Program-made: the position numbers and the translations under genes
In this document: positions 29,888 to 39,206 of the stretch, in pieces
Numbering within the stretch: position 1 is the first letter of the stretch
Layout: every line of letters begins with the position of its first letter
The notes under the pieces: generated by a model
Told to the model about the DNA's origin: nothing
Databases searched by the model: none
The model's input: the letters and a program-made list of their open reading frames with translations, nothing else
Assembly (NCBI GenBank): GCA_963726065.1
Contig: CAVSAU010000007.1
Coordinates: 215,114 to 279,113 of the forward strand
From: Neomesorhizobium sp963726065
GTDB lineage: Bacteria > Pseudomonadota > Alphaproteobacteria > Rhizobiales > Rhizobiaceae
Reading direction: 5' to 3'
Length of the DNA: 64,000 nucleotides

Positions 29888-29926
29888 GAGGGGCGGATCC
29901 GCGAACCTTTTCGGTGACCGCCCCTC
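29888..29926. terminator. hairpin between convergent SPW and TetR genes
   Basis: GAGGGGCGG (29888-29896) pairs exactly with CCGCCCCTC (29918-29926), and the loop contains a smaller ACC/GGT stem. It lies between the two convergent genes and could end both transcripts. Confidence 0.6.
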
Positions 29927-30004
29927 TGCTGCTTTGGCGGCTACGCTATAAGCCGCCGTGGAACTTCAGCCGCACCGCCGGCCGGCCGCTGAGCAACGGA
30001 CTTT

Positions 30005-30631
30005 CTACTTGTCCTGGCCAGGTCGAACGCCGTTGAGAAAAACTCCCACGGCAGAGCCGACCGCCTCCCGTGCTTCTTCCTCTGACGGCGGCGAGCGCAA
30101 CCCGAGAACGACCTGCAGATGAAGGTTGCCCCGGATCATGCCTACAAAGTGATCCGCTACCTGCAGGCAATCATCCGCCCGGATTTCTCCTCGTTGCCTG
30201 GCGCCTTCAAGAACCTCGGCCAACCGGGATGTGGCACGGCTCGGCCCTTGTTCATAGAACGACTTCACGAGATCGGGAAAGCGGTTGGCTTCGGTGACGG
30301 CTATTCGGTAGATGCCGATCAACGCGGGAGACATATAAACCGCCATGAGATGTTGACCAAAAACCGTCAGCGTCTGCCGCAGGTCGTGCTCCTCGATGTC
30401 GTCGATGACCAAGGTCGACAGCACTTTGTCTGCGCTTTCCGTGACGATGGCCGAGAACAGGCCCTCCTTGTTCCCGAACTCATTGTAGATGTTTCTTTTC
30501 GATCCACCGGCGCGTTCGATGATCGCGTCGATGCTTGTCGCCGCGTAGCCCTGTTCGAAAAAGACCTTGGCAGCCGCTTCAAGAAGTGTTTGTCGGCGAC
30601 TTTTCGACCGCGCTGACTTTGCTGCGACCAT
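30005..30631 (-). CDS. TetR/AcrR family repressor, probable regulator of the 37.5-40.2 kb efflux operon
   Basis: The 208-residue protein has an N-terminal TetR helix-turn-helix (TLLEAAAKVFFEQGYAATSI, then IIERAGGSKRNIYNEFGNKE) and an AefR-like C-terminal ligand domain. Just upstream at 30667-30686 is a perfect palindrome whose core GGTAAC-N4-GTTACC recurs upstream of the efflux operon at 40276-40291. I infer that it represses itself and that operon. The gene is intact. Confidence 0.88.
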   Translation of the reverse strand: MVAAKSARSKSRRQTLLEAAAKVFFEQGYAATSIDAIIERAGGSKRNIYNEFGNKEGLFSAIVTESADKVLSTLVIDDIEEHDLRQTLTVFGQHLMAVYMSPALIGIYRIAVTEANRFPDLVKSFYEQGPSRATSRLAEVLEGARQRGEIRADDCLQVADHFVGMIRGNLHLQVVLGLRSPPSEEEAREAVGSAVGVFLNGVRPGQDK

Positions 30632-30666
30632 AGTTCCTTAGCCTCTTGTCATGATAAGCCACCACG

Positions 30667-30686
30667 ACCGGTAACGCTCGTTACCG
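30667..30686. promoter_or_regulatory. palindromic operator upstream of TetR gene
   Basis: CCGGTAACGCTCGTTACCGG has perfect dyad symmetry around a 4-nt centre, 36 bp before the TetR start codon. The core also occurs twice upstream of the efflux operon near 40.25 kb, once exactly and once as GGTAAT-N4-ATTACC. Confidence 0.75.
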
Positions 30687-31173
30687 GAGGTGTCAATGGT
30701 CGGCACTGGGCGGTCGCAACTGCGGATCGTAGGCAAGACGCCAGAACCACGACCTGCGGCACACAATAACCGCCTGCCGCAGCCTTTCACTCAGAATTAT
30801 AGACCAAGGTATCGAACGCCCGCGCCCTCGGCACGATGGCCCGCAACTTGGAGAGATTGCATGGTTGGTCGTTCGCAATCCAGCAAAGGAAATCGGAGAT
30901 GACGCTACGTTTGGCCCTTTCGAAGTTGCTGCCGATTGTCTTGAGGCTCTGCGGCCTCGACCCTGCGATGACAAGACACGACGGCATCGCTGACGAGTTT
31001 TTTAGCCCGGCGACCCGCCGAGCCTACATAACGCGGCCGCGCCGAAGGTCCCACATTTCCCAGCAATCTCACGGCTCGCAGGCAAACCCGTGGCGCCTTC
31101 GCTGAAGGGCAGTTGGGCAAGCAAGCTTGCACGGAAGCCGGTGCTGAAATCTGCAGGCAGGGAGAGCGTTGTC
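30687..31173. other. 487-bp gap without a recognisable gene
   Basis: Short open frames occur on both strands, but none shows a ribosome binding site with a convincing protein. No Rieske gene or remnant that I can recognise precedes the cytochrome b gene. AGGGAGAG at 31159-31166 is the ribosome binding site of the next gene. Confidence 0.4.
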
Positions 31174-32437
31174 ATGAGCGGTGGACATTCAACCTATATT
31201 CCCAAGACCGCGGATCGGACGCTGGTTCGACGCCCGCCTGCCGCTGCCGCGGATGGTGCATGATCAGTTCATCGTCTATCCGGTCCCGCGCAACCTGAAC
31301 TACGCCTATTCGTTCGGCGGCATCCTCTCGATGATGCTGGCGGCGCAGATCGTGACCGGCGTCGTGCTGGCCATGCACTATGCGGCCGACACGACGCTCG
31401 CCTTCAATTCGGTCGACAAGATCATGCGCGACGTGAATTCCGGCTGGCTGTTGCGCTACCTGCATTCCAACGGCGCGTCGTTCTTCTTCATCGCCGTCTA
31501 CATCCACATGTCTCCGCGGCCTCTATTACGGTTCCTACAAGGCGCCGCGCGAGCTGCTGTGGGTTCTCGGCTGCACCAACCTTCTGTTGATGATGGCGAC
31601 GGCGTTCATGGGCTACGTGCTGCCCTGGGGGCAGATGTCGTTCTGGGGCGCGACCGTCATCACCGGCTTCTTCACCGCCATCCCGCTGGTCGGCGACTGG
31701 GTGCAGCAGTTGCTGCTCGGCGGCTTCGCGGTCGACAATCCGACCCTCAACCGCTTCTTTGCGCTGCATTATTTGCTGCCGTTCATGCTGGCGGGCGTCG
31801 TTATCCTGCATATCTGGGCGCTTCACCTCGTCGGCCAGAACAATCCGGCGGGCATCGACGTGAAGTCGGAAGCCGACGTCGTGGACTTCACGCCCCATGC
31901 CACCATGAAGGACGCTGCTGGGGGCCGTGGTCTTCCTGCTCGTCTTTGCGTATTTCGTTTTCTACTATGCCGAACTATCTCGGCCATCCGGACAACTACA
32001 CCGCCGCCGACCCGCTGAAGACGCCGGCCCACATCGTGCCGGAATGGTATTTCCTGCCGTTCTACGCGATCCTGCGCGCCGTCACCTTCAACATCGGGCC
32101 GATCGATTCCAAGCTCGGCGGCGTGCTCGCCATGTTCGGCGCCATCGCCGTGCTGTTCTTCGTGCCTTGGCTCGACACGTCGAAGGTGCGCTCGGCCGTC
32201 TACCGGCCTCTGGTACAGGCGGTTCTTCTGGCTGTTTGTCGCCAACGCCGTCTTCCTTGGCTGGCTGGGATCGCAAGCCGGCGGAAGGCTGGTACATCTC
32301 CGCCATGTCAGGTGTCGACCCTCTACTATTTCGCGTTCTTTCTCGTCGTCATGCCGCTGCTTGGACTGATCGAGACGCCGCGTCAGCTGCCGAACTCGAT
32401 CACCGAGGCCGTTCTTCAAAAGAGCAAGCCAAGGTAG
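31174..32437 (+). pseudogene. petB: orphan cytochrome b of the bc1 complex, frameshifted
   Basis: The start MSGGHSTYIPKT at 31174 has AGGGAGAG upstream. The heme and quinone-site segments are all present: PRNLNYAYSFGGILSMMLAA, VVLAMHYAADTTLAFNSVDK, HSNGASFFFIAVYIHM, MGYVLPWGQMSFWGATVITG, HYLLPFMLAGVVILHIWALH and PAHIVPEWYFLPFYAILRAV (PEWY motif). About six frame changes are needed, so it is a broken or badly sequenced full-length gene (~420 residues). The usual partners, a Rieske protein and cytochrome c1, are absent on both sides. Confidence 0.85.
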
Positions 32438-32586
32438 CAGTCCCCACGGAAAACCTGGATGGCCCGGGATCAGGGGCGGCATCGAGGCTGGCAGCGTTCA
32501 ATGCCATCGGGATGATCTTTCGCGTCGCCAAATTGAACCCCGGTCCGGTTGTAGAAAGTCTTTCGCCCCCAGTGAGAATGACGGGA

Positions 32587-32865
32587 CTACAAGGACACGG
32601 ACCGACTATCGGCCGGCGACGATTGCCGATCCCGGCCTCTGCCAGGAAACAACAGTGCTACGGTCCTTCCGAGAAGCGCCTGAACGCGACGCGGTTCTAC
32701 ACACGCATACTTTTCCAGTTGATAGCGGGGGTTCTTGTTGATGAAGTCGGCGGCCTTCACTTGCCCCGTCATGAGGCACTCCATGAACTGCATCTGCTCT
32801 CCAATCATCGGTTGGCAATGCTCCCCCGACGAGAGACAAACCCACAACACGAGAATGCTGGTCAT
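32587..32865 (-). CDS. small hypothetical protein, possibly exported
   Basis: The 92-residue protein starts MTSILVLWVCLSSGEHCQPM and contains IGEQMQFMECLMTGQVKAAD and YQLEKYACVEPRRVQALLGR. It has a short hydrophobic N terminus and four cysteines in the first 55 residues. AGAGGAGAG lies upstream of the ATG at 32865. It overlaps the end of the upstream kinase fragment by 4 bp. I have no family name for it. Confidence 0.6.
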   Translation of the reverse strand: MTSILVLWVCLSSGEHCQPMIGEQMQFMECLMTGQVKAADFINKNPRYQLEKYACVEPRRVQALLGRTVALLFPGRGRDRQSSPADSRSVSL

Positions 32866-33404
32866 CCAACTCTCCTCTTTGCTGGCAGATATTCCTGCCG
32901 ATCTTGCATCGCGGGCAATTGCAGGATCACCGTTGTGCCCGACCCGAGGGTGCTCTCGATATCGACGCTTCCGCCATGCTGTTCGGCCAGGTGTTTCACC
33001 GTCGCCAAGCCGACACCGCCAAGGCCCTTGTCCGTCGTGGTGAAAAAGGGCTCGAAGGCGCGAAGCACGGTTTCCTGCGTCATTCCAATACCGATTCTTG
33101 AGCGAAGCTCGACAAGGACGTTAGCGCCCTGGACGACGGTCGCGCCTTCAATCGAAATCAGACCGCCATCCGGCATTGCGTCGCGCGCGTTGAAAACGAG
33201 ATTCAAAAGCGCGTCTTGCAAACCCAGGCGATCGCATTGCACAGCAGGCAGGTCGGCTCCGACGCGGATCTCGAGATGGATTTTCGGCTCCCATACGCAC
33301 CGGATGAGAGTCGCGACTTCGGCCAGACAGGTACTTGCGCTCGCCTGTTCGCGGAGATGCTCACCGACCGGCTCCGGTTGTGTTTCAGGGTTTTCGGCTT
33401 CCAT
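32862..33404 (-). CDS. histidine kinase fragment: HATPase domain without HisKA
   Basis: The 180-residue product has the HATPase boxes DALLNLVFNARDAMPDGG (N box), RIGIGMT (G1-like), FEPFFTTTDKGLGGVGLATV (F/G2) and a last strand GSGTTVILQLP. A dimerisation/phospho-acceptor His domain and sensor are missing, and about 430 bp upstream shows no kinase sequence in any frame that I could recognise. It is therefore a truncated kinase gene or an ATPase-only protein. Confidence 0.7.
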   Translation of the reverse strand: MEAENPETQPEPVGEHLREQASASTCLAEVATLIRCVWEPKIHLEIRVGADLPAVQCDRLGLQDALLNLVFNARDAMPDGGLISIEGATVVQGANVLVELRSRIGIGMTQETVLRAFEPFFTTTDKGLGGVGLATVKHLAEQHGGSVDIESTLGSGTTVILQLPAMQDRQEYLPAKRRVG

Positions 33405-33680
33405 CTCTCCGGCCGATTTTTGGCGGCCTTTGTCCTGAAGACGCTATGTCGACTGGCTTCTGCGTTCGATTGGATCAAGGGAGAGGGCCATGCAAACCGC
33501 GGAATACGTCCTGCCAAAGCCCGGGGAATGAAATCCGATGCGGCCGATGTGGATAGACGCCTTCCCGACTTGCAGCGCAAGCAGGGTCGGTCGCTTTCCC
33601 TCATCGTCAGATCGACCAATGCCTGAGACCACCCCTCGGCATCCGGCTGACTAGGATTCCCAGCCTCTGGACGCATCAAT
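33405..33680. other. gap without a convincing gene
   Basis: Overlapping open frames on both strands have no recognisable domains or good ribosome binding sites. It may hold decayed 5' sequence of the kinase fragment. Confidence 0.35.
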
Positions 33681-33722
33681 CCTAGACCTTCGCATCGCAT
33701 GACAGATGCTTCCGTTGGATAG
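33681..33722. promoter_or_regulatory. 42-bp conserved upstream element, copy B
   Basis: This copy matches the element at 29368-29409 at 35 of 42 positions and lies 121 bp before the SDR gene. The two downstream genes are unrelated in sequence, so conservation of a regulatory signal is the simplest reading. Confidence 0.6.
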
Positions 33723-33843
33723 TCTGACCAGCGTCTCCGTCGCATTGTCCGTGGTACGGACGACAGACGATATCGCGGCCACATCCGCGACCGCATAGCG
33801 ACTTAACCAGACAACCCAATCCTGAAACGCGAACGAGGCTGAC

Positions 33844-34602
33844 ATGAAAATCGTGGTTATTGGCGGCACCGGGCTCATTGGATCGAAGACGGTGGAGAGG
33901 CTGCGCAAACGGGGCCACGAGGTGCTCGCGGCGTCACCGAACAGCGGCGTAAACACAATCACGGGCGAAGGATTGGCCGACGCTCTGTCTGGAGCACAGG
34001 TCGTTATCGACCTGGCGAATTCGCCCTCGTTCGAGGACAAGGCGGTTCTGGAGTTCTTCGAGACCTCCGGTCGAAATCTGCTCTCTGCGGAAGCGGTGGC
34101 CGGCGTGAAGCATCATATCGCGCTGTCAGTCGTGGGAACCGAACGCCTGCCGCGCAGTGGATATCTGCGCGCCAAGATGGCGCAGGAGAATTTGATCAGG
34201 AGTTCCGGGATACCGTTCACGATTGTCCAATCGACCCAGTTCTTCGAGTTCCTGGGCGGGATTGCCCAATCCTCGATGGTTGGAGACTCCATCCACCTGC
34301 CACCGGTCTCTTTCCAACCCATCGCGTCGGATGATGTCGCCGACGTCATGGCCGAAATGGCACTTGCCCAACCGCTCAACGGCACGGTCGAGATCGCCGG
34401 CCCGGAGCGGGGGCGCTTCAACGAAGTTGTCGCGCGTTTCCTGAAAGCGGCCAACGATCCACGCAAGGTGATTGCGGATCCGCGCGCGCTCTATTTCGGC
34501 ACCGAACTGGAAGACCTTTCGCTCGTGCCCGGCGACAATCCGCGCATCGGCGCGATGCGCTTCGAGGATTGGTTCAGTCAAGCCGCAGCCCAGCGGCACT
34601 GA
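33844..34602 (+). CDS. SDR/NmrA-type NAD(P)-binding protein
   Basis: The 252-residue protein starts with an atypical-SDR dinucleotide motif (MKIVVIGGTGLIGSKTVERL, i.e. GGxGxxG). It has LSVVGTERLPRSGYLRAKMA and FTIVQSTQFFEFLGGIAQSS in the middle. It lacks a clear YxxxK active site in the usual place, as in NmrA/azoreductase-like members that sense or use NAD(P)H. It is followed after 126 bp by the AhpD-like gene on the same strand. Confidence 0.85.
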   Translation: MKIVVIGGTGLIGSKTVERLRKRGHEVLAASPNSGVNTITGEGLADALSGAQVVIDLANSPSFEDKAVLEFFETSGRNLLSAEAVAGVKHHIALSVVGTERLPRSGYLRAKMAQENLIRSSGIPFTIVQSTQFFEFLGGIAQSSMVGDSIHLPPVSFQPIASDDVADVMAEMALAQPLNGTVEIAGPERGRFNEVVARFLKAANDPRKVIADPRALYFGTELEDLSLVPGDNPRIGAMRFEDWFSQAAAQRH

Positions 34603-34728
34603 TCGTCATCGCTGCCTCACGCGTCCTGCAGGCCCCGCATGGGCAAACCATCGCCGCGGCGCCTGGACGAACAGCGAAGCACCCTTCGTAACATCCAACA
34701 TTTCAACCCCTAGATCATGGAGCATGAC

Positions 34729-35187
34729 ATGACCAAGCGTCTGAACTGGTTGACCCGAAAGAATGGCGGCATCGAGGGCCTCATCGCCGTCGAAAACTGG
34801 ATCGCCAGCAACTTCGATCTGAAGCTGCTCGAACTCGTCAAAGTGCGGGTTTCGCAGATGAACGGCTGCGCGCACTGCCTGCACATGCACCGGCAAGACG
34901 CCATCAGACTGGGCGAGACCGAGGACCGGCTGTTGCTTCTCGACGCCTGGCGCGAATCCGGCCTCTACACGGAACGCGAAAGGGCAGCTCTCGCCTGGGC
35001 CGAAGCACTGACCCGGATCGCCGAGACCCATGCGCCTGACGCGGTCTACGACGAAGCCCGGAACGCTTTCTCGGAAGATGAACTCCTCGCACTGTCGATC
35101 GGCGTTTCCGCCATCAACGCCTGGAACAGACTGGCGATCGGCTTTCGCCTGCAGCACCCGGCGGACCGCATGCGCGCCGCCGCCTGA
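34729..35187 (+). CDS. carboxymuconolactone decarboxylase/AhpD-like protein
   Basis: The 152-residue all-helical protein has the redox motif NGCAHCLHMHRQDA (CxxC with following His), the hallmark of AhpD-like peroxidase proteins. AHTRIAETHAP-like (reads EALTRIAETHAPDAVYDEAR) and the C-terminal SIGVSAINAWNRLAIGFR fit the family. I chose the ATG at 34729 (GGAGC upstream) over 34717. With the SDR upstream it may act in oxidative or electrophile stress. Confidence 0.88.
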   Translation: MTKRLNWLTRKNGGIEGLIAVENWIASNFDLKLLELVKVRVSQMNGCAHCLHMHRQDAIRLGETEDRLLLLDAWRESGLYTERERAALAWAEALTRIAETHAPDAVYDEARNAFSEDELLALSIGVSAINAWNRLAIGFRLQHPADRMRAAA

Positions 35188-35403
35188 AGCAAAGATGAAT
35201 TCTCGGTCAACTTCGGCGTCCCGGATCGGCCCGACATAAATGTGGCCGACCCGGCAGCCGGGAAAATGCCGTTGGCGACGGAAATGGAGTGCGCGCCTGG
35301 CGGGAGCAGCTCTCCAACTGCGTCACCGGCGCCGGCTATCGCTGAATCAGATCCCGTTCAGAAGATCCGATCAAAGAACGTTCCTCGTTGGAAGGATACC
35401 AAC

Positions 35404-36028
35404 ATTAAACTCTACTACAGCCCCCTCGCCTGCAGCCTGGCCGATCATATCGCTTTGCTCGAAGCCGGAGCGCCGTTCGAAGGCGAGCGCGTCGACGCCA
35501 GGACGAAGCAAACGGCTTCGGGCGGCGTTTTCAACAAGGTAACCCGCAAGGGCTACGTTCCGGCACTGGTTCTGGACCGGAGAAATCCTTACCGAAAACA
35601 TCGTTCTCGACTGGCTCGCGTCGCAATATCCGACGCTCGGCGTTCCCGGAAAACTTGGCCGCACGCGCCTTCTGGAAGCGCTGGCTTTCATCTCGACCGA
35701 AATACACCGCAGCTTCAAGCCGATGTGGCACGCCGGCAACGAAGATCAAAGGAGCAGGCGAGAGCAACCATTTCCACGCTACTGGACGACCTGACCAACG
35801 GCCTTGAGGGCGACTACCTTTTGGCGCGGAGCCCACGGTCGCCGATTTCTATCTGTTCGTGATGCTGTTGTGGGCAGCGCGTTTCGACATCTCCTTTCCC
35901 ACATGATTCGTTGACCTGCGCCGCCGCATGTCGGGCCGTGCGGCCGTAAAGGCTGCGATGGAACAAGAAGGGCTTCTCGAGGCAAGGAACGGATGCGCCA
36001 CATTCGCGAGGACGCGGAGCTCAATTGA
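35404..36028 (+). pseudogene. glutathione S-transferase relic, frameshifted
   Basis: The thioredoxin-like N terminus IKLYYSPLACSLADHIALLE and VTRKGYVPALVLD is in one frame. It continues GEILTENIVLDWLASQYPTL (SNAIL/TRAIL-like region), LLEALAFISTEIHRSFKPMW, then NGLEGDYLL and GAEPTVADFYLFVMLLWAAR in other frames. No clear start codon precedes the first strand. Three or more frame changes and a disturbed C-terminal third suggest real decay or poor sequence. Confidence 0.65.
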
Positions 36029-36033
36029 CCACT

Positions 36034-36065
36034 TAGAGCGGTTCCGCTTTCAGAACCGGTAACTC
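36034..36065. repeat. dispersed intergenic repeat, copy 1
   Basis: TAGAGCGGTTCCG plus TTCAGAACCGGTAACTC recurs at 63214-63248 with a 3-nt longer centre. CGGTTC and GAACCG inside form a hairpin. It lies between the GST relic and the cyclase gene. Confidence 0.65.
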
Positions 36066-36187
36066 TCTAACTATTTGTTTTGCAGCATTAATGCGGACGC
36101 CAAATGAATCCATTTGGCTGCAAAATGCTCTCGAAGCCTGTGCAGTCCGATCGCTGTGTTCTTCCCAGAGCGTTCAGGAAATCCCGA

Positions 36188-37435
36188 TCACCGATCCGAT
36201 TGAGCATAGCTCCCGGCGGGTGCGTAGAGTTCGGCCAGCTCGGCAAATCCTCGCAGCTCAAAGCGGCCAATCGCAACTGCCGCTTCGGAATTGAGGAGCC
36301 TCGCAAATCGCTCGGACATCAGGAGCGGACGGCTGGTCGCGCTGCATACGGCCTGAATCCGGCTCACCAGATTGACGTCAGGCCCTATCACCGTGAAGTC
36401 GAGCCGCTGACCCGAGCCGATATTGCCATAAGAGACCTCTCCATAGTGTAGCGCGATGCCGGCATGGAGTTCAGCATCGGGCGCGGTAAATCGGCCGAGG
36501 CCTTCCACGGCACTCATCGCGCCCTGCAACGCGGCAGAGCAGGACGCAGCCGGAGTGTCGCGATGGAAAAAGGCGAGTGCTGCATCGCCCATGAACTTGA
36601 TCACCTCACCGCCTGCGAAGGTGATTGCCGGCACGACGAGATCGAAGTAGGCGTTGAGCAGCTCGAGCACGCGCTCCCCTGGCAACCGGTTGGACAGCTC
36701 CGTGAATCCGCGCAGATCGCAGAGCATCAATCCGGCCTCGAGTGTTTCGACTTCGCCGCGGCGAACGCGGCCCGCCATGACGCGCCGCGCCGTTGTCGCG
36801 CCTACATAGGTATCGAGCAGCGTCGATTCTACTCTCCTCAGAGTAAGCAACTCGCAGGCATTGCGCAGAGCTGGAACGATCCGGCCCAACGCCGCCCGCT
36901 CGGAAGCGACAAAGCCGCTTGAGCGGGTGGTCGAGAAGGATGCAGCGCTGATCAGGCCATCGGCATTACACAGCGGTACGATGACGAATTCGACGAGATC
37001 GCGTCCGTGGAAAAGGTCCGTGTTGAACCAGGCTGGATCGTCCGCGCCGTTTAGGCGCACGACCAGCGGCTCACGCGTCTCCATGACGCGCCGAAGCGGG
37101 CTGCCGGCATAGCCCGGCGAAACTTCGATGCCATGTTCCCTGTCCCGGACCTCCACGGTTTCGCCGGGCGCCCATGCCACGCTGCGGCCGAAAATCTCCG
37201 GATGAAGCGTTCTCAAATGGAGCGTCAGCCGGTCGATGGGCAAGCCGGCCGCACACAGGCGCCCTCCAAATTCCGCTGCGAGACCGGCGTCGTCGAGCGC
37301 GTGGCATTCATCCCCCGCGAGCCATTCGATCAGTGCAACCATGGCTGCCGAACTGGCACAGCCGCCGCTCGCCGGCGGCGAAGCGGATTTGCCAGATTCT
37401 CCAACCATTGTTCCGTGTTCCTTCGCCTCGGACAT
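36188..37435 (-). CDS. class III adenylate/guanylate cyclase with N-terminal sensor region
   Basis: The 415-residue protein has a GAF-like or unassigned sensory region (residues ~30-205) and a C-terminal class III cyclase domain. The latter shows LEAGLMLCDLRGFTELSNRL (first metal Asp), GGEVIKFMGDAALAFF (second metal Asp, usual GDxxLA form) and LHYGEVSYGNIGSGQRLDFT. It would make cyclic AMP (or GMP) from ATP (or GTP). The gene is intact, with its start at or near 37435. Confidence 0.87.
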   Translation of the reverse strand: MSEAKEHGTMVGESGKSASPPASGGCASSAAMVALIEWLAGDECHALDDAGLAAEFGGRLCAAGLPIDRLTLHLRTLHPEIFGRSVAWAPGETVEVRDREHGIEVSPGYAGSPLRRVMETREPLVVRLNGADDPAWFNTDLFHGRDLVEFVIVPLCNADGLISAASFSTTRSSGFVASERAALGRIVPALRNACELLTLRRVESTLLDTYVGATTARRVMAGRVRRGEVETLEAGLMLCDLRGFTELSNRLPGERVLELLNAYFDLVVPAITFAGGEVIKFMGDAALAFFHRDTPAASCSAALQGAMSAVEGLGRFTAPDAELHAGIALHYGEVSYGNIGSGQRLDFTVIGPDVNLVSRIQAVCSATSRPLLMSERFARLLNSEAAVAIGRFELRGFAELAELYAPAGSYAQSDR

Positions 37436-37507
37436 TGCGCCGTCACAAGGCAGCCGGCATATGCGACCCCGAGATCGTTCCAGCCGGCATCATCTCAATT
37501 TGGTCGA

Positions 37508-39206
37508 TCAGTTTTTCCCACCACTCACCGTCGACACCGGCTGTATCAACTGGTGCAATCCAGGAGCCATGTCGGGCGTCGAGGCCTGCAGCATTGGGGT
37601 CGCGGTCAACGTCAGCGACAAGCGCTCCGTGCGCATTTTCGCGTAGCGGGCAAGGCCAATCTTGATCGCGACCAGTATCGGTGCGGCGACAACAAACAAC
37701 AGGGCGACTGCATTGAATGCCGTGTCGAAGGCGATCACGCTCGACTGACCGATGACGACCTTACCCAGCAGACTCGTGGCTGCCCGGCTGGCCGCCACGG
37801 CGTCCATTCCTCTCGCCGCGAGCATGGCCGTCATCATCGTCAGACGTTCGCCGACCGCTGGAACGCCTGCGGTGATGTTGGCGCCGAGCACGGCGACATT
37901 GGCGGCGACGTTGTTGTCGATCAGGGTCTGGAGCCCGGCGACCCCGATCAGACCGCCAAGCTGGCGACCCGTGTTGAAGAGACCGATGCCGGACGCGAGG
38001 TTGTGGTTGCTGAGATTGCCGAAGGCGATGAGGGTGATCGACAGGAACAGGAAGCCGAGGCCGAGGCCGCGCAACAGGATAGCGGCCATCATGTCGGCCG
38101 CGCCGCTCTCGCTGGTCGAGCCGGACAGCATCCACATCGCAACCATGATCATCAGGATCCCAAAGGGTACGGTGGCGAACGGAGGAACGTTGCAGGTCTG
38201 TACAAGGAAGGCGGCAATGAGCAGCGCGCCGATGAAAAGCGCGCCACTTGGCAACAGGAGTAGCCCGGCGCCAGTAGGGGTGAAAGCGAGGACGGAGACG
38301 GCAAACGACGGGATCAGGAACGCGCTCCCGAACAACGCGGCGCCAGCCACAAAACTGACGATAAAGGCGAAGCAAAAATCGTCTGACCGAAACAAGGTGA
38401 AATCGAGGAGGCCTTGACCTTTGGCCAACACTTGTTGGCCGAGAAATGCCAGCATCGCGGCCGCGCCGATCGATGTCAGCCACATTATGCGCGGTTCCTC
38501 GAACCAGTCCCATCTGCTGCCCTGGCTAAGCACGTAAGTGAAGCAGAAGAGCGACACAGAAACGAGTGAGAGTCCGAGCCAGTCGAATGGACGGCGCGCA
38601 ACCTTGACCGGCGTCGGACAGTCCGCAAGCAGCAAGAGTTCCAGCCGCCGCCAACGCCACCGGAACGATACTGAAGAATATCCACGTCCACGACTGGCTG
38701 TCGAGCAACCACCCCTGAAGCGCCGGGGCAATCGTTGCGGGGGCAACGACCGCTCCCATTGCGAACAAGGCTTGAAGGAAGGGTTGTTGGTGTCGCGGAT
38801 AGACAAGAAAGATGATCGCCTGCCCTCCGACGAGCAGGGTGCCTCCCGAAAAGCCTTGTATGATGCGGAGCACGACCAACACATCCAAGCGAGCCGTGAT
38901 GGCGGCGACGGCGCAGGCCATGCCCATGACCAGGGTTGCGCCGACGATCAGACTGCGCGGATTGATACGGCTCAGCAGCCACGGAGCGGTCATGAATCCG
39001 ATCAGCTTCAGGGCGGTGTATCCGACATCCAGCCAGGCGAACTCATCTGGAGTTGCATATGTGTCGCCGATGATATCGCCGCGCCCGAGCGACAGGACCG
39101 TGCTGGCGATCGCCTCCGTCAGACTGGCGGCAACTATGCCCGCGACGAGAAGCGTTCCTATTGCAGGTCGGCTGCGACTCGGGATGGCGATGACGGCTGC
39201 CGTCAT
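37508..39206 (-). pseudogene. DHA2 family MFS efflux protein (EmrB-like), one frameshift
   Basis: Fourteen-helix drug:H+ antiporter. The N-terminal part (MTAAVIAIPSRSRPAIGTLL, ASTVLSLGRGDIIGDTYATP, VLRIIQGFSGGTLLVGGQAI) and the C-terminal part (PFDWLGLSLVSVSLFCFTYV, LLRGLGLGFLFLSITLIAFG) are in different frames joined near 38,500-38,640. The start overlaps the end of the HlyD-type gene by 4 bp, so they are coupled. One indel restores a full-length protein, so it may be intact in the living cell. Confidence 0.85.

Noticed and set aside
30687..31173. A Rieske iron-sulfur gene upstream of cytochrome b
   Set aside because: No CTHLGC or CPCHGS-like motif was seen in any frame of the gap.
33203..33796. 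198-codon minus-strand frame after the kinase fragment
   Set aside because: It has no domain, overlaps the kinase fragment in another frame and lacks a ribosome binding site.
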